Notes: generated from the letters alone by a model not told the origin. Numbered from the stretch's first letter, positions 51,366 to 60,055 are shown. The stretch: DNA of 64,000 nt from Candidatus Flexicrinis affinis (GCA_016716525.1 JADJWE010000001.1:682001-746000), one strand, 5' to 3'. Program-made: numbers and translations.

Positions 51366-51463
51366 CAGCCGGGGGAGCCCGCGCAAGTGGGCTGAGAGGG
51401 TGCGTAACGCCGCACCGACCCTTGTACCTGATCCGGATCATACCGGCGTAGGGAGTGTGTCGA
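51366..51463 (+). promoter_or_regulatory. TPP riboswitch (THI element)
   Basis: The conserved thiamine pyrophosphate aptamer is easily recognised. It has GGGGGAGCCC at the 5' side, GTGGGCTGAGAGGGTGCG in the pyrimidine-sensing arm, GACCCTTGTACCTGATCCGG, and the closing TACCGGCGTAGGGAGTG. It binds TPP and shuts off downstream genes. Just downstream, a hairpin with T-tract (51488-51521) supplies a transcriptional off switch. The leader precedes the thiamine ABC transporter genes thiB and thiP. The exact P1 ends are approximate. Confidence 0.95.
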
Positions 51464-51487
51464 TGAACGCGTCCGATCGCTTCAACT

Positions 51488-51522
51488 ACGCCGCTTGGGT
51501 CACCCAGCGGCGTTTGATTTTG
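51488..51522 (+). terminator. Riboswitch expression-platform terminator
   Basis: ACGCCGC and GCGGCGT pair around an inner TGGG/CCCA with a one-base bulge, then TTTGATTTTGATT follows. Its position 25 bases after the aptamer and 42 before the thiB start is as expected for transcription attenuation under TPP control. An antiterminator pairing with the aptamer 3' side was not worked out. Confidence 0.8.
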
Positions 51523-51563
51523 ATTGGCGTTCCTCTGGCTGCGAACCGCTGTGGAGGAATCGC

Positions 51564-52604
51564 ATGAACCGTCTTGTGCTCGTAATCGTCTTGCTGCTGG
51601 CCGTGCTACCTGTGTATGCCCAGCAGGATCCGCTGACGCTCGTCACCTACGACAGCTTCAGCGTTAGCGAGGACGTCCTCGCTGCGTTCACCGATCAGAC
51701 CGGCATCGAGGTCGAGATTGTGCGCTTGGCCGACGCCGGCGCGATGGTGAATCAGGTAATTCTGACCAAGAACAATCCGCTTGGTGACGTTCTGTACGGG
51801 ATCGACAACACGTTCTTGAGCCGTGGCCTGAACGCCGGCATCTTCGAACCTTACGAGTCGTCGGCGCTGGCTGATGTCCCCGAAGCGTTCGTGCTGGACC
51901 CCGACTTCAACGTGACGCCAGTTGCCTATGGCGATGTGTGCCTGAACTACGACGCGGCGTACTTCGGCGCGGATGGTCCGCCGCTGCCGACTTCACTCGT
52001 TGACCTGACCGAACCCGAATTTGAAGGCACGTTGGTGGTGGAGAATCCTGCTGCGTCGTCGCCCGGTCTGGCGTTTCTGCTGGCGACCATTGCCGCGTTT
52101 GGCGAAGCGCCGGACACTTACAACTGGCAGGAATACTGGGCGGACCTCGCGGCAAATGACGTGCTGGTGGTCGAGGGGTGGACCGAGGCCTACTACGGCG
52201 AATTCAGCGGCGCCAGTGACGGCGAACGTCCGCTAGTGGTCAGCTATGCGAGCAGTCCGCCCGCCGAGGTCTACTTCGCCGACCCGACGCCGGAGACCGC
52301 CCCGACCGGCGTCACGCTCGCGGAAGAGGCGTGTTTCCGTCAGATCGAGTTCGCCGGCATTCTGACCGGCACCGATCAACGCGCCGAGGCGGAGGCGTTC
52401 ATCGATTTCATGCTGGGCCTCGAGTTTCAAGAAGATCTGCCGCTGCAAATGTTCGTCTTCCCGGTTAGTCCCGATGCCGAGCTGCCTGATGTGTTCGTGG
52501 AATACGCCGTGATCCCCGAGAATCCGGCCTCGATTGCGCCGGACCTAATCGAAGAGAAGCGCGAGGAATGGATTCAGACGTGGACGGAGATCGTCCTGCG
52601 CTGA
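51564..52604 (+). CDS. thiB: Thiamine ABC transporter, periplasmic/lipid-side substrate-binding protein
   Basis: A 346-residue substrate-binding protein of the ThiB/iron-binding cluster. The signal peptide RLVLVIVLLLAVLPVYAQQ is followed by PLTLVTYDSFSVSEDVLAAF, the ThiB opening, then KNNPLGDVLYGIDNTFLSRG and TPVAYGDVCLNYDAAYF. The start at ATG 51564 has a GGAGG site directly before it. It follows the TPP riboswitch and terminator, which fixes thiamine or a thiamine phosphate as the likely ligand. No lipobox cysteine is seen. The downstream permease gene follows, but the ATPase ThiQ is absent. Confidence 0.93.
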   Translation: MNRLVLVIVLLLAVLPVYAQQDPLTLVTYDSFSVSEDVLAAFTDQTGIEVEIVRLADAGAMVNQVILTKNNPLGDVLYGIDNTFLSRGLNAGIFEPYESSALADVPEAFVLDPDFNVTPVAYGDVCLNYDAAYFGADGPPLPTSLVDLTEPEFEGTLVVENPAASSPGLAFLLATIAAFGEAPDTYNWQEYWADLAANDVLVVEGWTEAYYGEFSGASDGERPLVVSYASSPPAEVYFADPTPETAPTGVTLAEEACFRQIEFAGILTGTDQRAEAEAFIDFMLGLEFQEDLPLQMFVFPVSPDAELPDVFVEYAVIPENPASIAPDLIEEKREEWIQTWTEIVLR

Positions 52605-52636
52605 CGACTGGCAGTATCTTTACGTCACGCCAGCCA

Positions 52637-54280
52637 ATGCGGGTGCCGTGGCGTACGCTAGCGGTCGTCCCGGTCGCATTTCTAGGAATCTTCTTCGTCT
52701 ATCCGCTGGTCGTGGTGCTTGCGCAAAGCTTGACCGACCCGGCCGGCGGACTGGACTTGTCGGGCTTCGCGGAGATCGTGACGTCCGCGTATTACCGCGA
52801 GACGCTGTGGTTTACGACGTGGCAGGCCGTGCTGTCGACGGTCTTGACGGTGGCCGCTGCGCTGCCTGCTGCGGTCGTGTTCGTGCGCTTCAAATTTCCG
52901 GGCAAGTCGCTGCTTATGGCGCTCGCGACGCTGCCGTTCGTCCTGCCGACGGTCGTGGTCGCTGCCGCCTTCGACGCGCTGCTGGGCGACAGCGGCCTGC
53001 TCAACAGCGGGCTGATGGCCGTGTTCGGGTTGGAGTCCGCACCGGTGCAGCTTGAGCGTACGCTCACGCTTGTGTTGATCGCCCACGTCTTCTACAACTT
53101 CGCGGTCGTGCTGCGCATGATCGTGAGTTACTGGTCGAACCAGTCGCCGCAGATCGAGGAAGCCGCGCGCAGTTTGGGGGCGGGGCGGTGGCAGTTGTGG
53201 ACGCGGGTGCGCCTCCCGATGCTAGCCCCGGCGATCAGCGCGGCATCGGTGCTGGTGTTTATCTTCACGTTTACCAGCTTCGGAGTCGTCTTGATCCTCG
53301 GCGGACCGCGGTATTCGACGCTTGAGGTTGAAATCTATCGGCAGGCGCTGAGCATATTCGACCTTCCGGTCGCGGCGGCGCTGTCACTGGTTCAGATCGG
53401 CCTGATGTTCGCGATGCTGCTTATGTATTCGCGTTTGCAGCGGCGGATCACCGTGCCGCTGCGCGGCGAGGCGTACGTGTCGCGCGTGCCGCATTCTTGG
53501 CGGGCCAAGTTGGGCGCGCTCGCGGTGATCGTGACGATGATCGTGCTGCTGCTGGCACCGTTGGCGGCGCTGATCGTGCGGTCGCTTACGACCGCCGGCG
53601 GGCTAGACAACTTCACGCGGCTAGCACAGAACCCGCGCGGATCGATCCTGTTCGTCCCGCCGCTGACGGCCGTCGGCAACTCGCTCGTATTCGCCTCCGT
53701 CGCGACGGTGCTGGCGGTCGGCTTAGGGTTGATCACCGCGGCACTGGTCAACGCCCGCCGATGGCGCTGGCTGGATGCGCTTTTCATGCTGCCATTAGCG
53801 ACCAGCGCGGTGACGCTCGGCTTCGGCTATCTGATCGCGATGGGCAATCCACCGCTTAACCTCCGATCAAGCGCAGTGCTGATTCCGCTCGCTCACACGC
53901 TGGTGGCGCTGCCGTTTGTCGTGCGGGCGGTGTTGCCGGCGCTCCAGCTCATCCCCAACAACGTCACCGATGCCGCGCGAGCGTTGGGGGAGGGCCCGGC
54001 AGGCGTGTGGCGTCGGGTTCGACTACCGATCATCGGACGCGCGTTGGTGGTGGGCGCTTCGTTCTCGTTCACGGTAAGTTTGGGCGAATTCGGTGCGTCG
54101 CTGTTCATCGCCCGGCCCGACACGCCGACGATCCCGGTGGTGATCTTCCGGTTGTTAGGACAGCCCGGCGCAGCCAACTATGGACAGGCGCTGGCGATGA
54201 GTGTCATCCTGCTTGTTGTATGCGGCGCGGCGTTTGCTATTATCGAGCGACTACGAATCAGCGTTGCGGGTGTATTCTAG
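52637..54280 (+). CDS. thiP: Thiamine ABC transporter permease
   Basis: A 547-residue permease of the ThiP/FbpB type with about twelve membrane helices in two fused halves. Each half carries the EAA-type loop: EEAARSLGAGRWQLWTRVRL (about 175-195) and DAARALGEGPAGVWRRVRLP (about 446-465). This doubled architecture is typical of the ThiP and ferric-iron permeases. I took ATG 52637 so that RVPWRTLAVVPVAFLG begins the first helix. The ATG at 52568 would overlap thiB by 37 bases. The riboswitch upstream identifies the substrate as thiamine. No gene for a matching ATPase follows. Confidence 0.9.
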   Translation: MRVPWRTLAVVPVAFLGIFFVYPLVVVLAQSLTDPAGGLDLSGFAEIVTSAYYRETLWFTTWQAVLSTVLTVAAALPAAVVFVRFKFPGKSLLMALATLPFVLPTVVVAAAFDALLGDSGLLNSGLMAVFGLESAPVQLERTLTLVLIAHVFYNFAVVLRMIVSYWSNQSPQIEEAARSLGAGRWQLWTRVRLPMLAPAISAASVLVFIFTFTSFGVVLILGGPRYSTLEVEIYRQALSIFDLPVAAALSLVQIGLMFAMLLMYSRLQRRITVPLRGEAYVSRVPHSWRAKLGALAVIVTMIVLLLAPLAALIVRSLTTAGGLDNFTRLAQNPRGSILFVPPLTAVGNSLVFASVATVLAVGLGLITAALVNARRWRWLDALFMLPLATSAVTLGFGYLIAMGNPPLNLRSSAVLIPLAHTLVALPFVVRAVLPALQLIPNNVTDAARALGEGPAGVWRRVRLPIIGRALVVGASFSFTVSLGEFGASLFIARPDTPTIPVVIFRLLGQPGAANYGQALAMSVILLVVCGAAFAIIERLRISVAGVF

Positions 54281-54339
54281 GTGTAGTGCCGTTGACCGGG
54301 CCAACGTCCCGTACCCTTATCGCAACGGCACCGTAACAA

Positions 54340-54348
54340 TGGTATTAT
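54340..54348 (+). promoter_or_regulatory. Extended -10 promoter of the metallophosphoesterase gene
   Basis: TGGTATTAT matches TGn plus a TATAAT-like hexamer, 47 bases before the ATG at 54396. No strong -35. Confidence 0.4.
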
Positions 54349-54395
54349 CGTACCGCGTTCAGCACGAGGCGCGGCTAGCGGAACACAGCGACTAT

Positions 54396-55127
54396 ATGCG
54401 AGTTCTCATCATCTCCGACATTCATGCCAACGTCACCGCGTTCGAAACCGTCTTGCGGGACGCCAAAGGCCAGTGGGATTACGTGTGGTGCCTCGGAGAC
54501 GTGGTCGGTTATGGCCCGGACCCCAACGAGTGCGTGAATAAGCTGCGCGAGCTTCCACACCTCTGCCTCGCGGGTAATCATGACTGGGCCGTGCTCGACC
54601 GGCTCGACATCCGTACCTTCAACCCCGATGCGCGCCGCGCGGTCGACTGGACGCGCGAAAGCCTGACCGACGAGAACTTGCAGTGGCTCGAAGCGCTGCC
54701 AGTCACGTTCGTCATCGGCGACTACACGCTGGCCCATGCCAGCCCGCGCGAACCGATTCTCGAATACATACTCGAGACCAAGACAGCGGCGGACAACTTT
54801 CCGCACTTCGAAACACCGTACTGCGTCGTCGGGCATACGCATCAGCCGATGATCTACGAGCTGTTCGGCAGTTTTGGCGACGTCTCGATGAATCGTCCGG
54901 TGTATGGCCAGCCCCGCACGCTCAACGGCCGCCGGCAGATCATCAACCCCGGTAGTGTGGGGCAACCCCGTGACGCGGACCCGCGCGCCGCCTACTCCAT
55001 CCTCGACTTTGAACATAACGTCTGGGAGCACCGCCGCATTCCGTACGATGTGTCGGCCGTCCAGCGCCGGATGCGTCAGCACCGTATGCCGGATCGGCTC
55101 GTCGCCCGCCTCGAACTGGGTATGTAG
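54396..55127 (+). CDS. Metallophosphoesterase (YfcE/MJ0936-like)
   Basis: A 243-residue calcineurin-like phosphoesterase with all five metal motifs: ISDIHAN (D8, H10), CLGDVVGYGPDPN, AGNHDWAV, LAHASPR and VVGHTHQP. These are typical of the small bacterial phosphodiesterases that act on model phosphodiesters in vitro. ATG at 54396 gives the standard RVLIISDIHANVTAFE opening. Its stop is three bases before the DtxR-family gene, so the two may be co-transcribed. True substrate unknown. Confidence 0.9.
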   Translation: MRVLIISDIHANVTAFETVLRDAKGQWDYVWCLGDVVGYGPDPNECVNKLRELPHLCLAGNHDWAVLDRLDIRTFNPDARRAVDWTRESLTDENLQWLEALPVTFVIGDYTLAHASPREPILEYILETKTAADNFPHFETPYCVVGHTHQPMIYELFGSFGDVSMNRPVYGQPRTLNGRRQIINPGSVGQPRDADPRAAYSILDFEHNVWEHRRIPYDVSAVQRRMRQHRMPDRLVARLELGM

Positions 55128-55130
55128 CGC

Positions 55131-55823
55131 GTGGAATCGCACGACCTCCCCGCCGAGGACATTAGCGGCAAGATGCGCGACTATCTTGTCGAGATTTACC
55201 GGTTGGCCGACCGCCTTGGAAGCGACGGCGAGTACGTCAGCACGTCCGCCTTGGCCGACTTGCTGCTGGTGACGCCGCCCGCCGTTAACCGGATGGTCAA
55301 CCGCTTGCGCTCGCACGGACTCATCGAACACGCGCCGTATCAGGGGATACGTTTGACCAAGGCCGGCCAGCGCGAAGCCCGCATCCGCCTGCGCGGTCAC
55401 CGGATCGCCGAGGTGTTCCTCGTCAACGTCATGGGATTCGGTTGGGAGACGATCTTTGACGAGGCGCAGCGAATGAGCACGGGCTTGACCCCTGCGCTGC
55501 TCGATCGCATGTACGAGATGGCTGGACGGCCGCAGACCTGTCCGCATGGCGAGCCGATCCCGGACACTGACGGCAATCTGCTGCCCCTCGACGATGTCAC
55601 GTTGGCGGACGCGCAGACCGGCAAAAGCCTAGTGATCACGCGAGTTACGACGCGCGAATCGGATCGGCTGCACTACCTCAGCGCGCTCGGGCTAGTTCCC
55701 GGCGTCGAGCTGGTCGTGCACCATGTCGCCCCGTTCAACGGTCCGATGCAGCTCAAGCTGCATGACGAATATCGCATCATCGGCCACAACCTCGCCGAGC
55801 AAATCCGCGTACGCAGCGACTAG
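55131..55823 (+). CDS. DtxR/MntR-family metal-dependent transcriptional regulator
   Basis: A 230-residue metalloregulator. The N-terminal winged helix is ISGKMRDYLVEIYRLADR and STSALADLLLVTPPAVNRMV, then the dimerisation/metal domain GHRIAEVFLVNVMGFGWETI with PHGEPIPDTDGN. A C-terminal FeoA/SH3-like domain carries LGLVPGVELVVHHVAPFNGP. It represses iron or manganese uptake genes when metal-loaded. GTG start at 55131, three bases after the phosphoesterase stop. No metal transporter gene is adjacent, so its targets lie elsewhere. DtxR and MntR cannot be told apart here. Confidence 0.9.
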   Translation: MESHDLPAEDISGKMRDYLVEIYRLADRLGSDGEYVSTSALADLLLVTPPAVNRMVNRLRSHGLIEHAPYQGIRLTKAGQREARIRLRGHRIAEVFLVNVMGFGWETIFDEAQRMSTGLTPALLDRMYEMAGRPQTCPHGEPIPDTDGNLLPLDDVTLADAQTGKSLVITRVTTRESDRLHYLSALGLVPGVELVVHHVAPFNGPMQLKLHDEYRIIGHNLAEQIRVRSD

Positions 55824-55836
55824 CCGAATCGAAAAA

Positions 55837-55873
55837 CGGCGGACATCCCAATGTTCCGGGATGCCCGCCGCCT
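55837..55873. terminator. Terminator between convergent DtxR and DUF4342 genes
   Basis: CGGCGG (55837-55842) and CCGCCG (55865-55870) with an inner ATCCC/GGGAT form a stem with an AATGTTCC loop. The minus-strand end is T-rich (TTTTTC), so it mainly serves the DUF4342 gene. The plus-strand side has only CCTTT. Confidence 0.65.
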
Positions 55874-55884
55874 TTGCGGGGCGT

Positions 55885-56223
55885 TTACTCGTCCTTGATG
55901 TCGATCTTGGACTTGGTGCCGCCCTGCGCCACGTCGTCATCGGTGATTTCGCGGACGACTTCGATCTTCAGGCGCGCGACCGTGGCACCGACTGCAGCGA
56001 TGATCGCGCCGATCGGGCCAGCCATCAGGCCGAGCACCGTACCGGCAATCGCGCCGACCGTCAAGGTCGTGTCAATCAGGACGCGGTCGTCAGCGGTTTT
56101 GATGATCAGGCGGCGGACGTTGCCCTGGCGAACCAGTTCCTGCACGCGTTCCACGACCTGATTGCCGACGCCTTCCAACTCTTCCGTGATGGTCTTGGCC
56201 GGCTTGTTCTTTTCGTCGCTCAT
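55885..56223 (-). CDS. DUF4342 domain-containing protein
   Basis: A 112-residue protein: a helical N-terminal region with ELEGVGNQVVERVQELVRQG, then VRRLIIKTADDRVLID as a strand pair, and a hydrophobic glycine-rich segment (about 53-78) that could insert in a membrane. It ends with a short charged tail TKSKIDIKDE. The pattern fits the DUF4342 family of small, often Chloroflexota and Firmicutes, proteins of unknown function. ATG 56223 has a GGAGAG site; an ATG five codons earlier is also possible. Confidence 0.75.
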   Translation of the reverse strand: MSDEKNKPAKTITEELEGVGNQVVERVQELVRQGNVRRLIIKTADDRVLIDTTLTVGAIAGTVLGLMAGPIGAIIAAVGATVARLKIEVVREITDDDVAQGGTKSKIDIKDE

Positions 56224-56345
56224 GGTTAAGCTCTCCATACGTTGCGTTCGTTCGATCCTTGCTATACTAATCATACGCAGGGTCGGCCAGAAAGTTGCAG
56301 GCCAACCGTGTCCAAATTACGGCGGCCATCGGCGTGGAGTGTCTC

Positions 56346-57419
56346 ATGAAGCGATCTTTAGTAGCAATGCTGGCTGTCCTGCTGGTGGCCAGCGGCCTAA
56401 CCCTGTTCATTGCGCCAGAGGTGTCAGCCCAGCAGGTCGGTACCAACTGGATCGGGTCGTTCTGGAACAATACGGATCAATCCGGCTCGCCGGTTGTCAC
56501 GAACGAGCCATATCCGAACGGCGTGTACTTTAACTGGGCCAGCGGCCCACCCTTGAAGGATCGCAGCACCCAGCCGGTCGCAGGTGTCAACGCAGACAAT
56601 TTCTCGGCGCGCTTCATCTCCAATCAAGTGTTCGCGCAGGCCGGGACGTATACGTTCACCGTATATGCGAACGACGGCGTTCGGGTCACGCTCAATGGCC
56701 AGATCGTCCTCAATCAGTTCATTCCGTTTACGGGGACGTCGCCGAACTACGCAACGTACACCTTTACACAGACCGTCTCGGCCGGCCAGAGCCTCGACTT
56801 TGTGATCGACTATGTCGACTTCACCGGCGATGCGATTCTCGTGTTCCAGTGGGGTGTCGCCGGGGGCGGGTTCACGACCCCCACCGGCCCGACGGCGACG
56901 GCTGTTCCGCCGGCGCTCGGCAGCGTCAACCGTGTGCGCGGTCTGGCCGTGCGCACCGGGCCATATCTTGGCGCATCGATGGTGGCGGTCGCCCGCCCCG
57001 ACAACGCGTATCCGGTGCTCGAGAAGAACTTCGACGAGGGTTTGTTCCCGTGGTACAAGATCCAGGTCGGCGATCGGATCGGCTGGTCGTCCGGGCGGTA
57101 CCTCGAGGTGACGGGCAATCTGGATATCGTGCCCGAAACGCAGACGATCTTCGATCAGATCGATAACCCGACCGACCTGCCGCCGCGCTTGGATGTCATC
57201 GGCTATACGCGGTCGGTGATGAATATTCGCCGTCGCCCGAGCGAGCGCACCCAGCTTCTCGGTCAGGTGCCGTGGGGTGACCCGGTTCGCATTATCGGCC
57301 GCACGGTGCAAGGTGGGATGAATTTCTGGCTGCACATCCAGTACGAAGGAATCACCGGGTGGATCTATGCGCCGTACGTCAAGATCGAGGGGCTGATCGA
57401 CGCCGTACCGATCCGCTAG
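56346..57419 (+). CDS. Exported PA14 and SH3b domain protein
   Basis: A 357-residue secreted protein. The signal peptide SLVAMLAVLLVASGLTLFIA leads to a PA14-like jelly roll (about 30-180). Its landmarks are WIGSFWNNTDQSG, FSARFISNQVFAQAGTYTFTV, ANDGVRVTLNGQIVLNQF and ILVFQWG. Two SH3b domains follow (VRGLAVRTGPYLGASMVAVA and RSVMNIRRRPSERTQLLGQV). PA14 domains often bind carbohydrate, and SH3b domains bind cell-wall peptides, so an adhesin or wall-binding role is plausible but not shown. ATG at 56346 with a GGAG site. It ends at a bidirectional terminator. Confidence 0.85.
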   Translation: MKRSLVAMLAVLLVASGLTLFIAPEVSAQQVGTNWIGSFWNNTDQSGSPVVTNEPYPNGVYFNWASGPPLKDRSTQPVAGVNADNFSARFISNQVFAQAGTYTFTVYANDGVRVTLNGQIVLNQFIPFTGTSPNYATYTFTQTVSAGQSLDFVIDYVDFTGDAILVFQWGVAGGGFTTPTGPTATAVPPALGSVNRVRGLAVRTGPYLGASMVAVARPDNAYPVLEKNFDEGLFPWYKIQVGDRIGWSSGRYLEVTGNLDIVPETQTIFDQIDNPTDLPPRLDVIGYTRSVMNIRRRPSERTQLLGQVPWGDPVRIIGRTVQGGMNFWLHIQYEGITGWIYAPYVKIEGLIDAVPIR

Positions 57420-57436
57420 AGAGCGAATGACACGAG

Positions 57437-57465
57437 AACGGGGTGCGACCGCGCACCCCGTTTCG
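57437..57465. terminator. Bidirectional terminator between convergent genes
   Basis: AACGGGGTGCG (57437-57447) pairs with CGCACCCCGTT (57452-57462) across an ACCG loop, followed by TCG on the plus side and preceded by a purine run. It lies between the PA14/SH3b gene and the WD40 gene. Confidence 0.8.
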
Positions 57466-57472
57466 ATTCCTG

Positions 57473-58462
57473 CTACTTGACCTGCCAGAGCCTTACGCTG
57501 CCGTCCGCGGATGCGGTGGCGAGGCGCGTGCCGTCGGGCTGAAACGCGACATCGTTGACGGCCGAGTCGGCGGCGACGATGCCGACGATCAGCGCCGGCG
57601 AAGCCGGATCGGTGACGTCCCACACCGTCATTATTCCGTCCTGACGTGCCGCGACGAGGATCGGCGCAGTGGGGCTGAAAGCGACATCCGTCACCCAGTC
57701 GTTAACCTCCAGCGAGGCGATCTGCACGCCTTCGAGCCACAGAGTCACGTTGCCGTCGTCGCCGCCCGCGGCCAGCAGCAGACTGTCCGGCGCGTAAGCC
57801 AGCGACGTCACGGTCGCCGGGTGAGCTAGCGATGCAAGCACGGTGCCGTCGTTGGCGTCATACGTCAACGCGCCGGATGCGGGGAAACCGCCGGCGACCG
57901 TGATCTGCGCGCCGTCCGGGCTGTAGGCGACCGCCGTCACGCGCAGCGCGCCGACCGGCAGCTCGAAAAGCACGTCGCCGGTGGCTGCGTCTGCGACGCG
58001 TACGCGCCCGTCGCCGACGCCAAATGCGATGCGAGTGCCATCAGGGCTGATGGCGAGATGCTCGATCACGGCGTCGTAGCCGGTGATCTGCGACCGGACG
58101 GCAAGCGTTTCGTCCGATGTGTCCCAGACGATCAGGGTGCGGTCCCAACCGGACGTGACGGCGAAGTTCTCAGCGAACGCGGCGCCCTTCACAAACGAGA
58201 AGTGCTCATACGATTCGCTGACCTGCTCGCCATCCGCAAGCGACCACAGCCGTACCGACGTATCTTGACTGGCCGTCAGCAGGAGGGCCCCGTCCGGGCT
58301 GAACGCCAGCGCATTCACAATGTCCGGCGTCGAAAGCTCCGACGCGAACTGTAATCCGCCTGCCGTTGCCGGGGCGATCGGGGCAGGCGTGGCGGTCGCC
58401 TGCGCCGACGCGAAGCCGGCAACGAGCGCGGCAAACGTCACCGTGAGGAAGATCTTCTTCAT
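57473..58462 (-). CDS. Exported WD40-repeat protein
   Basis: A 329-residue protein with a signal peptide (IFLTVTFAALVAGFASAQ) and about seven WD40 blades. Examples are VNALAFSPDGALLLTASQDT, HLAISPDGTRIAFGVGDGRV, SLAYAPDSLLLAAGGDDGNV and VAFQPDGTRLATASADGSVR, each with the closing WD-like pair (LWSL, VWDT, LWQV). The start lies immediately against the stop of the alpha/beta hydrolase gene upstream, so it is the second gene of a minus-strand run. It acts outside the membrane, probably as a binding platform. Partner unknown. Confidence 0.86.
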   Translation of the reverse strand: MKKIFLTVTFAALVAGFASAQATATPAPIAPATAGGLQFASELSTPDIVNALAFSPDGALLLTASQDTSVRLWSLADGEQVSESYEHFSFVKGAAFAENFAVTSGWDRTLIVWDTSDETLAVRSQITGYDAVIEHLAISPDGTRIAFGVGDGRVRVADAATGDVLFELPVGALRVTAVAYSPDGAQITVAGGFPASGALTYDANDGTVLASLAHPATVTSLAYAPDSLLLAAGGDDGNVTLWLEGVQIASLEVNDWVTDVAFSPTAPILVAARQDGIMTVWDVTDPASPALIVGIVAADSAVNDVAFQPDGTRLATASADGSVRLWQVK

Positions 58463-59215
58463 TTAGCGTTCTCCGCTGTGCTTCAAGTGCGGGCCGAGTA
58501 GGGCGATGAATTCGTCCCATTTTTCTTCGTGGACGCCGTGCCCGCAATCGGCGACGATTTCGAGCTTGCCATGCGGCAGTCGGTCGAGGTAGACCTGCGC
58601 CGCCTCTGCCGGGTTGAGCGTGTCGCGATCGCCCAGCAGCATCAGGACGGGGCAAACCACGTGATGGGCGTTGCGCAGGCTGAGGTCGCCGCCTGCGTCG
58701 ATCATGCCCTTGTAGCTCTCTTCCCATTGCTTGGTAAATGCGGCCCGGTTTGCGATGCCGTGCATTTGCACTTCCTCCGGCGTGATCCAGTCTCCCGGAT
58801 ATACCCGCACACGATCGCGCGAGAGCGGGCTGAGGTAACCGGTCGCGCCGATGGTCGTCACCGTGCGAAAGTGCTGCGGGGCGAGGCCGGCAGCGACCAG
58901 CGCGGCCTCTCCGCCGTCGGAATAGCCGATCAAGTGGACCGGTCCGGGATCGACCGCTTCCAAGTACGCCACGATATCGCGCGCGTCGGTCTCATAGAAT
59001 GCCGGCGGGAACGCGCGCGGCTTCGGTTCGGAATAGCCGTAGCCGCGCAGGGTTAGGCCCAGCACGCGGTACGAGGGCTTCAGCCATTCGATCAACCGGC
59101 CGAATTGTTGCGACGCCGTCCCGACGAGGCCGTGCACGAGCAGCACCGGTTCGCCGGTTCCGCCGGTGTCGAGGTAGTGCAGGCGTGCGCCCGTTGACGT
59201 TTGCGCAAAGGGCAT
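58463..59215 (-). CDS. Alpha/beta hydrolase
   Basis: A 250-residue cytosolic alpha/beta hydrolase. The oxyanion loop is VHGLVGTAS, the nucleophile elbow is GYSDGGEAA, and the catalytic Asp is in LLGDRDTLNPAE with the His in DCGHGVHEE. Proline-rich cap sequences are short, as in the esterase and lactonase group. It is adjacent to the WD40 gene (stop and start touch) and three bases from nadE upstream, so nadE, the hydrolase and the WD40 gene form one minus-strand run. Substrate unknown. Confidence 0.85.
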   Translation of the reverse strand: MPFAQTSTGARLHYLDTGGTGEPVLLVHGLVGTASQQFGRLIEWLKPSYRVLGLTLRGYGYSEPKPRAFPPAFYETDARDIVAYLEAVDPGPVHLIGYSDGGEAALVAAGLAPQHFRTVTTIGATGYLSPLSRDRVRVYPGDWITPEEVQMHGIANRAAFTKQWEESYKGMIDAGGDLSLRNAHHVVCPVLMLLGDRDTLNPAEAAQVYLDRLPHGKLEIVADCGHGVHEEKWDEFIALLGPHLKHSGER

Positions 59216-59218
59216 CGC

Positions 59219-60055
59219 CTACCTGCCTGTGTAGTCGCGCAGGTAGAGGAAATCATGACCAATCGTACGGCTGCCCAATTTGGCGACGTTGGGCATCGTC
59301 CGCTTGTAGTGGTTGATCTTCACACGCGCCCAAACCGACTTGACGAAACCCGCGTCGAAGCCCTCACTGACGACCTGCTCGACGGTATAGCGTTCGTCGA
59401 CCAGCAGGTAAAGCACTTGATCGACGTCGTTGTAGGTAAAGCCAAGCTCGCCCTCGTCAGTTTGACCCTCCCACAAGTCTGCCGAAGGCGGCTTGTCGAT
59501 GATCTGTTTCGGCACGCCAATGTCCCGCGCGATCTGGCGCACCTGTGCCTTGTAAAGATCGGCGATCGGTTGAAGCGCAACGCCGCTGTCGCCGTAGATC
59601 GTAGAGTAGCCCAGCAGGAACTCAGTCTTATTGCTGGTGCCCATCGGCAGCAGGCCGCGCGCGGCAGACTGGTCGTACAGAACGACCATGCGCATGCGCG
59701 CCATGATGTTGCCGCGGCGGATGTCCGACATATCGGGGAACTGGTGGATGAGCGAGTCGGCCATGTCGGTGATCGGCACCGTAATGCTCGGTATGCCGAG
59801 GTCCGCGATCACGGCTTCAGCATCGACCATGCTGCTCTCTGACGATGTGCGATAGGGCATGCGCACCGCCAACACGTTTTCCGCACCGAGTGCTTCGGCG
59901 CTCAGGTAAGCCGACAACGCCGAATCGATCCCGCCCGACAGGCCAAGCACGGCACCTTTGGCCCCGGCCTTCGCAATCTGATCGGCGATGAAGCCGGTAA
60001 TCATACGCCGTGCAAGTGCGGTGTTGATCTCAAGACGGTGCAGCAGGTCCGGCAT
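59219..60055 (-). CDS. nadE: NAD+ synthetase, ammonia-dependent type
   Basis: A 278-residue NAD synthetase making NAD+ from deamido-NAD+, ATP and ammonia. The ATP pyrophosphatase P-loop is SGGIDS (40-45). GTSNKTEFLLGYSTIYGDSG and PPSADLWEGQTDE (which binds deamido-NAD) are present, and the N-terminal glutaminase domain is absent, so it should use free ammonia or a separate amidase. The ATG at 60055 is the natural start. It heads a minus-strand run with the alpha/beta hydrolase and the WD40 gene. Confidence 0.95.
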   Translation of the reverse strand: MPDLLHRLEINTALARRMITGFIADQIAKAGAKGAVLGLSGGIDSALSAYLSAEALGAENVLAVRMPYRTSSESSMVDAEAVIADLGIPSITVPITDMADSLIHQFPDMSDIRRGNIMARMRMVVLYDQSAARGLLPMGTSNKTEFLLGYSTIYGDSGVALQPIADLYKAQVRQIARDIGVPKQIIDKPPSADLWEGQTDEGELGFTYNDVDQVLYLLVDERYTVEQVVSEGFDAGFVKSVWARVKINHYKRTMPNVAKLGSRTIGHDFLYLRDYTGR

